Assembly: GCF_017168335.1 (NCBI RefSeq)
Contig: NZ_JABFAU010000003.1
Coordinates: 428,544-492,543 of the forward strand
Direction: 5' to 3'
Origin: Rhodococcus sp. KRD162
GTDB taxonomy: Bacteria; Actinomycetota; Actinomycetes; Mycobacteriales; Mycobacteriaceae
Length of the DNA stretch: 64,000 bases
Positions 8,672 to 16,630 of the stretch are shown here, in pieces. A program made the translations under genes and the position numbers. Every line of letters starts with the position of its first letter. The first letter of the stretch is position 1. Under the pieces are notes generated by a model. It saw only the letters and a list, made by a program, of their open reading frames with translations, was not told the DNA's origin and made no database searches.

Positions 8672-9666
8672 GCCGCATTCTCGTCACCACCGAGATCCCC
8701 TCGCCGGGAATGGATATCCTGCGCGCCGCAGGTGAGGTGGACCTGCGAGCTCTCGATCACGAGCAGCTGATCGACGCATGCTCCTCCGGCGACTATCTCG
8801 TCGTGGTCTCTCAGCTGCGGGACCGGTTCGACGCCGAGCTGCTCGAGTCGGCGTCACTTGTCGGGATATCCAACTACGCAGTCGGATTCGACAACATCGA
8901 TATCGCAGCTGCGACCGAGCGCGGCATCACCGTCGCCAATACTCCCGGGGTGCTGACCGACTCGACCGCCGACATCGCGATGCTGCTCATCTTGTCCACG
9001 GCCAGACGCGCGCTGGAGGCGGATGCGTTCGTCCGCTCCGGTTCGTTCACCGGATGGGAGCCGGAACTGCTTCTCGGCAGCGACGTCTCGGGCCGAGTAC
9101 TGGGTCTGGCCGGGTTCGGCCGCATCGCCCGGGCCACTGCCAGACGGGCACTGGGTTTCGGTATGACGGTCAAGTTCTGCCCTCGCCCACCCGGGGATCG
9201 CCCGGTCTCCGAGGAGGAGCTCGGTGAGTTCGCGGGTCGGGTCGAGCACGCATCATGGGACGAGATCGTCACGACCAGCGACTTCCTGTCCCTACATGTT
9301 CCCCTGAACGAGTCCACCCACCATCTGGTCGACGCAGCAGTGCTGCGGGCGATGCAACCGTCGGCGATCGTGATCAACACCGCGCGCGGGCCGGTGATCG
9401 ACGAAGCCGCTCTGGTGGCTGCGCTCGGCGAGGGCACCATTGCGGCAGCTGGACTGGACGTCTACGAGCGGGAACCGAGCCTGGAACCGGGCCTCGCGGA
9501 GCTCCCGAACACCGTGTTGTTGCCGCATGTGGGAAGCGCGACGGTGTCGGTGCGGTCGGAGATGGCGCGACTGTGCGCCAACAATGCGGCTGCGATGTTC
9601 GGCGGCTCCCTGCCACCGCATCCGGTGAACCCCGACGCCTGGGGGCGCGCTGCACCACCTGGGTAG
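8668..9666 (+). CDS. D-2-hydroxyacid dehydrogenase, NAD-binding
   Basis: 332 residues with the D-isomer hydroxyacid dehydrogenase fold. The NAD motif reads LGLAGFGRIARATARRA; the third glycine of the usual GxGxxG is Ala, a tolerated but less common change. Catalytic residues: Arg in INTARGPVIDEAAL, Glu in LDVYEREPSLEPGL and His in LLPHVGSAT. It interconverts a 2-keto acid and a D-2-hydroxyacid such as glyoxylate or hydroxypyruvate. The GTG start overlaps the upstream lyase stop (GTGA). In context it may reduce or oxidise the keto acid released by the lyase (inference). Confidence 0.88.
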   Translation: MSRILVTTEIPSPGMDILRAAGEVDLRALDHEQLIDACSSGDYLVVVSQLRDRFDAELLESASLVGISNYAVGFDNIDIAAATERGITVANTPGVLTDSTADIAMLLILSTARRALEADAFVRSGSFTGWEPELLLGSDVSGRVLGLAGFGRIARATARRALGFGMTVKFCPRPPGDRPVSEEELGEFAGRVEHASWDEIVTTSDFLSLHVPLNESTHHLVDAAVLRAMQPSAIVINTARGPVIDEAALVAALGEGTIAAAGLDVYEREPSLEPGLAELPNTVLLPHVGSATVSVRSEMARLCANNAAAMFGGSLPPHPVNPDAWGRAAPPG

Positions 9667-9678
9667 GCGCGCTGGAAT

Positions 9679-10272
9679 CTACGCGCGCACCCGAGTTCGG
9701 AGGCGCGCGAGCGGCTTGGTCAGCAGCAGAACGAGCAGTGACCACAGCCCGAGTGGTGTGAACGAGAGCCCGAGAGCGACCACCATCAGCACCGAGGTGA
9801 CAACACCGTTGCGGAGGTTGCTGCGCGTCGGGGTGTCCTTCGCGACGATGCCGGGATGCCGAGAGACGATGACATCGGCCGCGCACATCGAGATGACCGA
9901 CACCGCGATCGTCGCGACGTACAGCGGAGACGCGCTCGCGTCGTATCCACTCTTCTCGGCGATCAACTTGGTGGGGAACGGCAGAAAGACGATCGACAAC
10001 AACCAGACGAAGTTCACCCACATCAGAGACCGCGTGTATCCGATCAGATCGCGGAAGACACGATGATGGCTCAGCCATTGCGAGAAGATGATCAGGAAGC
10101 TGAGCACGAACGCGAACAGCTCCACCCCGTGGCTGCGCAGAATGTCGATGAACTGCGCACTCTCGTCGGGGTCTGCCAGTTCCACCAACGGGAGGATCAG
10201 CAGTGTCGCGGCGATCGCGACCACAGCGTCACTGAAGTTGACCAATCTGTCGAATCCGCGTTCGTATTCCAT
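9679..10272 (-). CDS. TMEM175-type potassium channel family protein (DUF1211)
   Basis: 197 residues with six predicted membrane helices. Helix 1 carries the TMEM175 signature R-x3-FSDAV-x-AIA-x-TLL (RLVNFSDAVVAIAATLL, residues 8-24). Bacterial TMEM175 proteins form tetrameric potassium-permeable channels in the plasma membrane. The ATG at 10272 is chosen because the signature normally lies within 10-20 residues of the start. It is divergent from the APC permease with a 38-bp gap and convergent with the dehydrogenase (12-bp gap). Confidence 0.85.
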   Translation of the reverse strand: MEYERGFDRLVNFSDAVVAIAATLLILPLVELADPDESAQFIDILRSHGVELFAFVLSFLIIFSQWLSHHRVFRDLIGYTRSLMWVNFVWLLSIVFLPFPTKLIAEKSGYDASASPLYVATIAVSVISMCAADVIVSRHPGIVAKDTPTRSNLRNGVVTSVLMVVALGLSFTPLGLWSLLVLLLTKPLARLRTRVRA

Positions 10273-10310
10273 GTCAGCATTGTGCCTCTCGCGGGAGTAC
10301 CGTCCGGAGG

Positions 10311-11717
10311 ATGTCCGACCGACGCACTCTGACCACCGGCCGAGTGGTGTTCCTCGTTGTTGCTGCGGCGGCACCGATGGCGGCCATGATCGGCAACGTG
10401 CCGCTGGCGCTGATCCGCGGCAACGGAGCCGGTTTGCCGGCGGCCTACGCTGTCAGCGCTGTTGTGCTGCTGTGCTTCTCGGTGGGGTTTGCGGCCATCA
10501 GCCAGCAGGTCTACAGCACCGGGGCCTTCTACACGTACATCGGTCTCGCGCTGGGGAAGCCGCCAGGGGTCGCTGCCGCATATGTCGCAGTTGTCGCGTA
10601 TACCTCGCTGGCATGCGGACTTTCGGGAGCATTCGGGTATTTCACCCACCTGGTTTTCGCAGATTCCGGCATCGACATTCCGTGGTGGGTCTTCACGGCA
10701 GCGGCCGTGGCGATCGTCGCGTTCCTGGGTTTCCGAAATGCCGACCTCTCGGCGAAGGTGCTGGGCACCCTGATGGCGCTCGAATTCGCCTTCCTCACCG
10801 TCTTCAACGTCCTGGTGGTGAGCGAGAAGGGAACCGCGGCACTGCCCCTCGAGTCCTTCACCCCCACACAGGTCTTCTCGGGATCTGTCGGAATCGCCAT
10901 GATGTTCGCGTTCTCGAGCTTCATCGGGTTCGAGTCCGCCGCGTTGTACGGCGAGGAAACCAAGGATCCCCGGCGCAGCATCCCGCGCGCGACATTCATC
11001 GCTGTCTCGCTCATCGCAGTCTTCTACGTGCTGACGAGTTGGATCATCGTCGGTGCCTCGGGTGGCGTCGATGCCCCGATATTGGCCGAGACCGAACTGG
11101 GGAACCTGTTGTTCACTCTGGCGCAGCAGTACGGCGGAACGGTGCTGTACGACGGTACCGCGGTGCTGCTGTGCACCAGTGTGCTCGCCTCGTATCTGGC
11201 CGTGCACAACGCTGCCAGTCGTTACCTTTTCGCTCTCGGACGTGAGCGCGTACTTCCGGTGCGTCTCGGCGGAATTCACCCCAAGCATTCGAGTCCACAC
11301 GTCGGCAGTATTACTGCCTCGGTCGTTGCCACGGTGGCGTTGACGGCGTTCGCGGTGACCGGTGCCGACCCGTACTTGATCTACGCAGCCGGTGCCATCG
11401 GCCTCGGCACATTGGGGGTGATTGCGCTGCAGGCCGCGGCCGCGTTGTCGGTGGTGGTGTTCTTCATCGGGCATCCCGACTTCTCGCTGTGGCGCACCGC
11501 GATTGCTCCCGGCATCGGCTTCGCCGGATTCATGACCGGATTGGTGCTCGCCGGAACGAATTACAGCACCCTGACCGGTTCGGATTCCGCGATCGTCAAT
11601 GCGATACCGGTGGTGTTGATCCTCGCCGCGATTCTCGGAGTGCTGGTGGCACTGCGCATCCGGCGCACCGACCCGAAGACCTACGAGGGGATTGCCGCGG
11701 CCTACATGCGTCAGTGA
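10311..11717 (+). CDS. APC-family amino acid/amine permease
   Basis: 468 residues, about 12 membrane helices. APC superfamily signatures include the helix-1 region VVAAAAPMAAMIGNVP, GFESAALYGEETKDPRRSIPRA after helix 6 and the SRYLFALGRERVLPVRLG segment. It probably imports an amino acid or amine by proton symport; specificity is not deducible. GGAGG abuts the ATG directly (10306-10310), too close for a classical ribosome-binding site, so translation may be leaderless or start slightly downstream. The 3' end overlaps the convergent reductase by 7 bp. Confidence 0.88.
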   Translation: MSDRRTLTTGRVVFLVVAAAAPMAAMIGNVPLALIRGNGAGLPAAYAVSAVVLLCFSVGFAAISQQVYSTGAFYTYIGLALGKPPGVAAAYVAVVAYTSLACGLSGAFGYFTHLVFADSGIDIPWWVFTAAAVAIVAFLGFRNADLSAKVLGTLMALEFAFLTVFNVLVVSEKGTAALPLESFTPTQVFSGSVGIAMMFAFSSFIGFESAALYGEETKDPRRSIPRATFIAVSLIAVFYVLTSWIIVGASGGVDAPILAETELGNLLFTLAQQYGGTVLYDGTAVLLCTSVLASYLAVHNAASRYLFALGRERVLPVRLGGIHPKHSSPHVGSITASVVATVALTAFAVTGADPYLIYAAGAIGLGTLGVIALQAAAALSVVVFFIGHPDFSLWRTAIAPGIGFAGFMTGLVLAGTNYSTLTGSDSAIVNAIPVVLILAAILGVLVALRIRRTDPKTYEGIAAAYMRQ

Positions 11718-13153
11718 TCGGCGTCTCTTCGGGCTTCGAGCAGCCTGAGCCAGATCTCGGACACCGTCGGGTACGACGGCACCGCATGCCACAGGTCGTC
11801 GAGGGAAACCTTGCCCACGATGGCGACCGTGGCCGCATGGACCAACTCCGCCACACCTGGCCCGACGAAGGTCGCGCCCACGATCGTGTCGGTAGCGCGG
11901 TCTATCACCAGTTGCGCATGGCCTGTGTAATCGTCCTGTTGGAGAGACGAACCCGCGACGGCGATATCACGTGCCACTGTCTCGACATCGATGCCTGCCT
12001 CACGCGCATCGGCTTCGGTGAGCCCGACCGAGGCCAGTTCCAGAGGCGTGAACACCACCTGGGGAACCTGCCTGTGATCTGCCGATGCGCGAAACCTCTT
12101 GTGATCGAGTGGCTTTCCCTCGGCCCGGGCCGCAATGACATCCCCGGCCACCCGGCCCTGGTACTTCCCCATGTGCGTGAGCGGGGCGCGGCCGTTGACG
12201 TCGCCCACGGCGTAGAGCCACTCGTGGCCGGGAACGCTCAGATGATCATCGACTTCGATGGAGTGTCCGTCCTCGAGCCCGAGCCTCGACAAGCCGAGGT
12301 CCGAACTCGCCGGACGACGCCCCGCTGCAACGAGAACCTCATCGGCCGTGATGTCCTTCCCGTCGACAGTCAGGGTCACCGGGCCACCGTGGATGCGACC
12401 GAAGCCGGTGGCAGCAGGATTCTCTCGGGATACCGACTCGAGGGAGGCGTCGAACATGATCGACGCGCCGCGCTGGGTCAATGCATCCGCGACGAGTTCG
12501 CTGGCGAACGGCTCCGAACCTGCAAGCAGGGACGAGCCGCGCACGATCATCGTCACTTTCGCCCCGAGTGAGAGCAACCAGGTGGCCGCCTCCGAGGCGA
12601 CGACGCCACCGCCGATGATCGCGATGTGAGCCGGGGTCTCGTGAATATTGGTGGCGTCGCGGGAGATCCACGGCAGAGCGTCCCGCAGACCAGGAACCTC
12701 GGGGATCGACGCGGTGGTCCCGGTGGCCAGAATGACGGCGTGTCGAGCGGTCAGGGTGCGTCCGTCGACCTCGACGGTCTTGGTCCCGGTGATACGTCCG
12801 TGGCCGCGGATGACCGAGATGCCCACCGACTCGGCCCACGCCACCTGTGAGGAATCGTCGAGGCCGTGGGTATAGGACTCGCGCCTGGCCAGAACGGCGT
12901 CGGCATCGAGGGGGCTCTCACCCACCAGTTCCTTGACGCCGGGCATGTTCCGTGCGGTGTCGAGGACCTCGCTGGGACGCAACAGCGCCTTGCTGGGCAT
13001 GCACGCCCAGTAGGAACATTCGCCGCCGAGGAGTTCGTGTTCGATGATCACAGCGGTGCGGTCACTGCCCTGAATGGCGTACTGGGCGGCGTTCTCACCG
13101 ACCGGGCCACCGCCGATGACGATGACATCGAATTCCGAACTCTCTGTGGACAT
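11711..13153 (-). CDS. FAD-dependent pyridine nucleotide-disulphide oxidoreductase
   Basis: 480 residues of the lipoamide dehydrogenase/mercuric reductase group. The FAD motif is VIVIGGGPVGENAA, the redox-active pair is C-x4-C in GGECSYWACMPSKAL, the NAD motif is IAIIGGGVVASEAA, the second FAD motif is EWLYAVGDVNG, and the C-terminal catalytic His-Glu segment is HAVPSYPTVSE. The SYWA spacer differs from the LNVG of true lipoamide dehydrogenases. The disulphide substrate is unknown. It is not near a 2-oxoacid dehydrogenase complex, so a lipoamide role is unlikely. Divergent from the SDR gene with a 29-bp gap. Confidence 0.9.
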   Translation of the reverse strand: MSTESSEFDVIVIGGGPVGENAAQYAIQGSDRTAVIIEHELLGGECSYWACMPSKALLRPSEVLDTARNMPGVKELVGESPLDADAVLARRESYTHGLDDSSQVAWAESVGISVIRGHGRITGTKTVEVDGRTLTARHAVILATGTTASIPEVPGLRDALPWISRDATNIHETPAHIAIIGGGVVASEAATWLLSLGAKVTMIVRGSSLLAGSEPFASELVADALTQRGASIMFDASLESVSRENPAATGFGRIHGGPVTLTVDGKDITADEVLVAAGRRPASSDLGLSRLGLEDGHSIEVDDHLSVPGHEWLYAVGDVNGRAPLTHMGKYQGRVAGDVIAARAEGKPLDHKRFRASADHRQVPQVVFTPLELASVGLTEADAREAGIDVETVARDIAVAGSSLQQDDYTGHAQLVIDRATDTIVGATFVGPGVAELVHAATVAIVGKVSLDDLWHAVPSYPTVSEIWLRLLEARRDADH

Positions 13154-13182
13154 AGCTCCACAGTGACATAGGCTCGCCGTTT

Positions 13183-13941
13183 ATGGCGACCACTCGGAAC
13201 AAGATTCTGATCAGCGGCGCGAGTTCGGGGCTGGGTGAGGAAATGGCCAGACGGTTTGCCGCGATGGGCCGAGACCTTGCGCTCTGTGCCCGGCGGGTGG
13301 AGCGACTCGACGAGCTTCGCGTCGAGTTGATGCACCAGAACCCGAACATCACCGTGTCGGTTCGGGCACTCGACGTCACCGACCACGACGCCGTGATCGA
13401 GGTCTTCGGCACGCTCCGAGACGAGCTCGGTGGCCTCGACCGGGTCATCGTCAATGCCGGGCTCGGCAAGGGCGCGAAAATCGGTACCGGGCGCGCCGAG
13501 GCCAACCTGCAGACCGCGCGCACCAACTTCATCGGTGCCCTGTCGCAGTCCGAGGCCGCACTCGCGATGTTCCGCGAGCAGAAGCACGGGCATCTGGTCC
13601 TGGTCTCGTCGATCAGCGCGGACAGAGGTCTGCCGGGCGCGAAGGCCACCTATTCGGCGAGCAAGGCCGCGGTCGCCTCGCTGGGAGAATCGCTGGCCAC
13701 CGAACTGGCTCGAACCGACATCGCCGTCACCACGTTGCTGCCGGGTTTCATTGCCACCGAGATGTCTGCCAAAGCGGGCGACAACGCCGCCCTCACAGCT
13801 ACTTTGGACGCGGGGGTCTCCGCGATGGTCGACGCGATCGAGAGCGAGACTCGACGCGCCGCGCTACCCGGTCTGAAGTGGCGGGGCATCGACGCGGCGC
13901 TACGGTTCCTGCCGAATGCGCTGACCGATCGACTGGTGTAG
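13183..13941 (+). CDS. short-chain dehydrogenase/reductase
   Basis: 252 residues, classical SDR. NAD(P) motif ISGASSGLGEEMA (TGxxxGxG type with Ser), NAG at VIVNAGLGKG, catalytic Ser in LVLVSSISA and YxxxK in YSASKAA. An SDR of this type (Rv0945) sits near pgi in M. tuberculosis, so this may be the positional equivalent. Substrate unknown. The ATG is 29 bp from the divergent reductase start. Convergent with the acyltransferase-like gene. Confidence 0.88.
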   Translation: MATTRNKILISGASSGLGEEMARRFAAMGRDLALCARRVERLDELRVELMHQNPNITVSVRALDVTDHDAVIEVFGTLRDELGGLDRVIVNAGLGKGAKIGTGRAEANLQTARTNFIGALSQSEAALAMFREQKHGHLVLVSSISADRGLPGAKATYSASKAAVASLGESLATELARTDIAVTTLLPGFIATEMSAKAGDNAALTATLDAGVSAMVDAIESETRRAALPGLKWRGIDAALRFLPNALTDRLV

Positions 13942-13956
13942 TTATTGCAGGTAGCC

Positions 13957-15207
13957 CTACCAGGGTGTACCGGCCAGGTCTCTCGTCGCGAGAGCTCGCT
14001 GTACGGCCGAGGCGAGCTCGACGCTCGACCCGGCCACGGTGTCGTCGGTGCACACCAGTGAGAGGGTGTAGTTGCCGTTCATTCGGCAGATGTAGGTCGA
14101 CATCCTCGTCGTCGTCGATGCACCCGAGGGGTTGGGGTGGATGGCCCGAGTGGCCAGGCCGCTGGATCGGTGCGGGCCGAGGGTGGAGACTGCGTCGGGA
14201 ATATCGCCGATGTTGGAGCACAACACTTCTCCGCGTCCCGGGGTCGAGGTCAGCTTCGCGGCCAGGCGAAGGGGAAGCAGCTGAACGATCTCGGGTGGAT
14301 ACCCGGCCGGTGCCCCGACGGGGGCTCTGAAGGCGGCCTTGCATGCGGCCCTGATGGTTACCGGTGAATCGTCACCCCGGACGGCGACGGTGGCCATGCC
14401 GATCGAGTTGGCGTCGCCGGTTGCCGTCCGGAAGGGGATGTCGACGGTCACCGCAGGTGATCCGAGTTCGCTCATCGTGGCGGCGACGATCGAGACGAAC
14501 AGCGAGTTGGCCGAGCCTCCGGCGTGCGCGGCAGCCGAATCCCATTCTGCGGCAGCGATGTCGAGTATCACGGAGTGCGCACGGCGCGCTTGGTGCGGGC
14601 GAGTGCCGCCGGTGTCGGCGGCGAGGAATGCACGTAGTTCGCCTCGGGCCTTCGTGCTGACCCACAACCTCGCTGTCGCGGCGATGGACTTTCCGAGGAC
14701 GGTCACAAGCATCGAGAGCGCGTCTTTGACATCCGAGCCGGGCCGAGCGAGGGGGACGTGTACCGATGTATCCGAGAAAGCTTGCGCCGCGGCATCTATG
14801 AGTTCGCGAGCATCAGCGAGTGCGTGTGAGCAGACCAGAGACACCACGGTCCCGCCGCCCGAAACTCCAGCGGCCGTCAATCGCCAACCGGGCCCGAACT
14901 GAGGGTCGAGTTCGAGATCGGCCTGCACATCGGCCCACCCGATGATGTCCTCGACCGCGTCGGCGGCGTACTCGAGTGGCAGCGTCTGCGAGGACGCCTC
15001 CCATCGAAGACGAGCGCCGGGAATGCGGGGCTTTCCGACTCGGCGGCCCAGCTGCCCGCGGGCCAGTCTTGCGTGCACTCCGTCGAGTTCGTGCCGGCTC
15101 AGGGTGTCGGGGGTGCGCCAGATTCCCTGCAGCGCAATGGGGAAACCGTAGCCGCGGTGCGTCCGGAGGAAGATCTCGTCGATCACCGACAGACGCGTCG
15201 ATCTCAC
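13957..15207 (-). CDS. condensation-superfamily acyltransferase-like protein
   Basis: 416 residues. The fold looks like the CoA-dependent acyltransferase/condensation superfamily, which in actinobacteria includes wax-ester synthases and PapA5-type transferases. The catalytic motif HHxxxDG appears as CSHALADA (about residues 121-128), keeping the second His and Asp but not the first His or Gly. A later SNIGDIPDA resembles the structural segment seen in PapA-like enzymes. The GTG start overlaps the enoyl-CoA hydratase stop (GTGA), so the two are co-translated and probably act on the same acyl chain. The exact reaction is not recognised. Confidence 0.65.
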   Translation of the reverse strand: MRSTRLSVIDEIFLRTHRGYGFPIALQGIWRTPDTLSRHELDGVHARLARGQLGRRVGKPRIPGARLRWEASSQTLPLEYAADAVEDIIGWADVQADLELDPQFGPGWRLTAAGVSGGGTVVSLVCSHALADARELIDAAAQAFSDTSVHVPLARPGSDVKDALSMLVTVLGKSIAATARLWVSTKARGELRAFLAADTGGTRPHQARRAHSVILDIAAAEWDSAAAHAGGSANSLFVSIVAATMSELGSPAVTVDIPFRTATGDANSIGMATVAVRGDDSPVTIRAACKAAFRAPVGAPAGYPPEIVQLLPLRLAAKLTSTPGRGEVLCSNIGDIPDAVSTLGPHRSSGLATRAIHPNPSGASTTTRMSTYICRMNGNYTLSLVCTDDTVAGSSVELASAVQRALATRDLAGTPW

Positions 15208-15968
15208 GTGCTCGGGTTGCCGTGTCGTCCCGCGCCCGATACGAACTTGCTCGCGCCTGCGAGCGCGTCGGCGGTGATCGAGATGGCGCCGTGCCGGAAC
15301 TCGTTCTTCAGGGCGGACTCCTCGTCCAGGCCGTCCTGCTCCAGTACGGACAGTCGATCCTCGCGCATACAGGTCTGCGGCAGCAGGGCGAGTTCGGCGG
15401 CGAGGGCCTCGGCCTCGGAGCGCGCCCGCCCCACCGGAACCACGCGGGTGACCAGTCCGATGTTCGCGGCCTCGTGCGCATCGACGGCGCGTCCGGTGAG
15501 GATCATGTCCATCGCGCGGCCGGTGCCGATGATGCGCGGCAATCTCACTGTGCCGCCGTCGATCAGAGGTACACCCCAGCGGCGGCAGAACACGCCGAAC
15601 GTCGCGTCGTCCTCGGCGATGCGTAGATCGCACCACAGGGCGAGTTCGAGTCCGCCTGCAACGGCATATCCGGAGACGGCGGCGATGACCGGCTTGGACA
15701 ACCGCATTCGCGTCGGTCCCATCGGGCCGTCGCCGTGTTCGGTCGCATGGTTCGAGCGGGATGTACCCAGCGCCGCGAGATCGGCTCCCGAGCAGAACGT
15801 GCCGCCCTCGCCCCACAGGACGGCCACCGCGGCCGATTCGTCGGCATCGAACTGCTCGAATGCCTGGATCAGTTCCTGGGCGGTGGGGCCGTCGACCGCG
15901 TTCCGCACTTCCGGGCGCGAGAGGACGATCGTGGTGACGGGGCCTGATCGTTCGATCCGTACCGGCAT
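15204..15968 (-). CDS. enoyl-CoA hydratase/isomerase family protein
   Basis: 254 residues, crotonase fold. Oxyanion-hole segments GGTFCSGADL and AVAGGLELALWCDLRIAED are present, and the active-site loop has RWGVPLIDGGTVRLPRIIG. The usual hydratase Glu pair is not fully kept (IDGGT in place of the second Glu), so it may be an isomerase or other crotonase. It is transcribed from a promoter with a TAGGGT -10 box six bases before the ATG, giving a leaderless mRNA, and a TetR-type palindrome covers the -35. Followed with a 4-bp overlap by the acyltransferase-like gene. Confidence 0.85.
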   Translation of the reverse strand: MPVRIERSGPVTTIVLSRPEVRNAVDGPTAQELIQAFEQFDADESAAVAVLWGEGGTFCSGADLAALGTSRSNHATEHGDGPMGPTRMRLSKPVIAAVSGYAVAGGLELALWCDLRIAEDDATFGVFCRRWGVPLIDGGTVRLPRIIGTGRAMDMILTGRAVDAHEAANIGLVTRVVPVGRARSEAEALAAELALLPQTCMREDRLSVLEQDGLDEESALKNEFRHGAISITADALAGASKFVSGAGRHGNPST

Positions 15969-15974
15969 GTGTGA

Positions 15975-16004
15975 ACCCTACTCGAGTACCCTTGCGTGAA
16001 GCAA
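15975..16004 (-). promoter_or_regulatory. leaderless promoter of the enoyl-CoA hydratase gene
   Basis: On the minus strand TTGCTT (15999-16004) and TAGGGT (15975-15980) are separated by 18 bp. The -10 hexamer ends six bases before the ATG at 15968, the spacing typical of actinobacterial leaderless transcripts. The -35 lies inside the 23-bp palindrome, so regulator binding should block the promoter. Confidence 0.55.
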
Positions 16005-16019
16005 TGAATCAGTGCTTCA
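15997..16019. promoter_or_regulatory. 23-bp palindromic operator, probably for the adjacent TetR regulator
   Basis: Arms TGAAGCA (15997-16003) and TGCTTCA (16013-16019) flank a self-complementary TGAATCA centred on 16008; only the A/G pair at 16004/16012 mismatches. It lies between the divergent enoyl-CoA hydratase and TetR genes, overlaps the -35 of the former and ends 8 bp before the TetR start. Size and position suit a TetR-family operator giving autoregulation. Confidence 0.7.
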
Positions 16020-16027
16020 ATCCTTGA

Positions 16028-16630
16028 GTGCCCTACAGACGAACCCCCGCGGTGCAAGCCCGCCTCGACGCCGGTCGCGGGAAACTGTTCGCGGCCGCCA
16101 TCGAGGTGCTCTCGACCAAGGGGTACGCGGGCCTGTCGGTTGCATCGGTCGCGGCGGCAGCAGGGGTGTCCGCAGGCAGCGTGTACACCCACTTCGAAGA
16201 CAAGGCGGACTTGGTGGTCGCCATCTTTCGTGAGGTCTGCAGCCGAGAGGTCGACGCAGTGGTCGCCGTTGCCGGGCACGGCAGCACCGCCGAGCGAGTG
16301 ACGGCAGTGGTGCAGACGTTCGCCGGACGCGCCATGAAGAATCGGACGATGGCGTACGCCCTGCTCGCCGAGCCGGTGGACCCGATCGTCGACGCCGAAC
16401 GCCTGGTCTTCCGCCGGAAATTCACCGATGCCTTCGCCGACGCGATCGCATCCGGTATCGCAGCCGGAGAGATTCCCGACCAGGACGCGTCGATCTCCGC
16501 TGCAGGTCTCGTCGGTGCCGTCGGCGAGGTGCTGGTCGGGCCGTTGTCCTCCCCCCAATCCATGGATCCGGTTCCGGGTCTGGTTGCACTGTCGCTGCGC
16601 GCGTTAGGAGTTCGAGATGGACACACATGA
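16028..16630 (+). CDS. TetR-family transcriptional regulator
   Basis: 200 residues. The N-terminal helix-turn-helix (about residues 18-60) has the TetR pattern LSVASVAAAAGVSAGSVYTHFEDKADLV. The C-terminal half is a ligand-binding domain of unknown specificity. The GTG start has no ribosome-binding site, and TTCAAT six bases upstream could serve a leaderless transcript. The palindrome at 15997-16019 just upstream is its likely operator. The gene overlaps the acyl-CoA dehydrogenase by 14 bp. The context (hydratase, acyltransferase, dehydrogenase) suggests an acyl-CoA or fatty acid as ligand (inference). Confidence 0.88.
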   Translation: MPYRRTPAVQARLDAGRGKLFAAAIEVLSTKGYAGLSVASVAAAAGVSAGSVYTHFEDKADLVVAIFREVCSREVDAVVAVAGHGSTAERVTAVVQTFAGRAMKNRTMAYALLAEPVDPIVDAERLVFRRKFTDAFADAIASGIAAGEIPDQDASISAAGLVGAVGEVLVGPLSSPQSMDPVPGLVALSLRALGVRDGHT

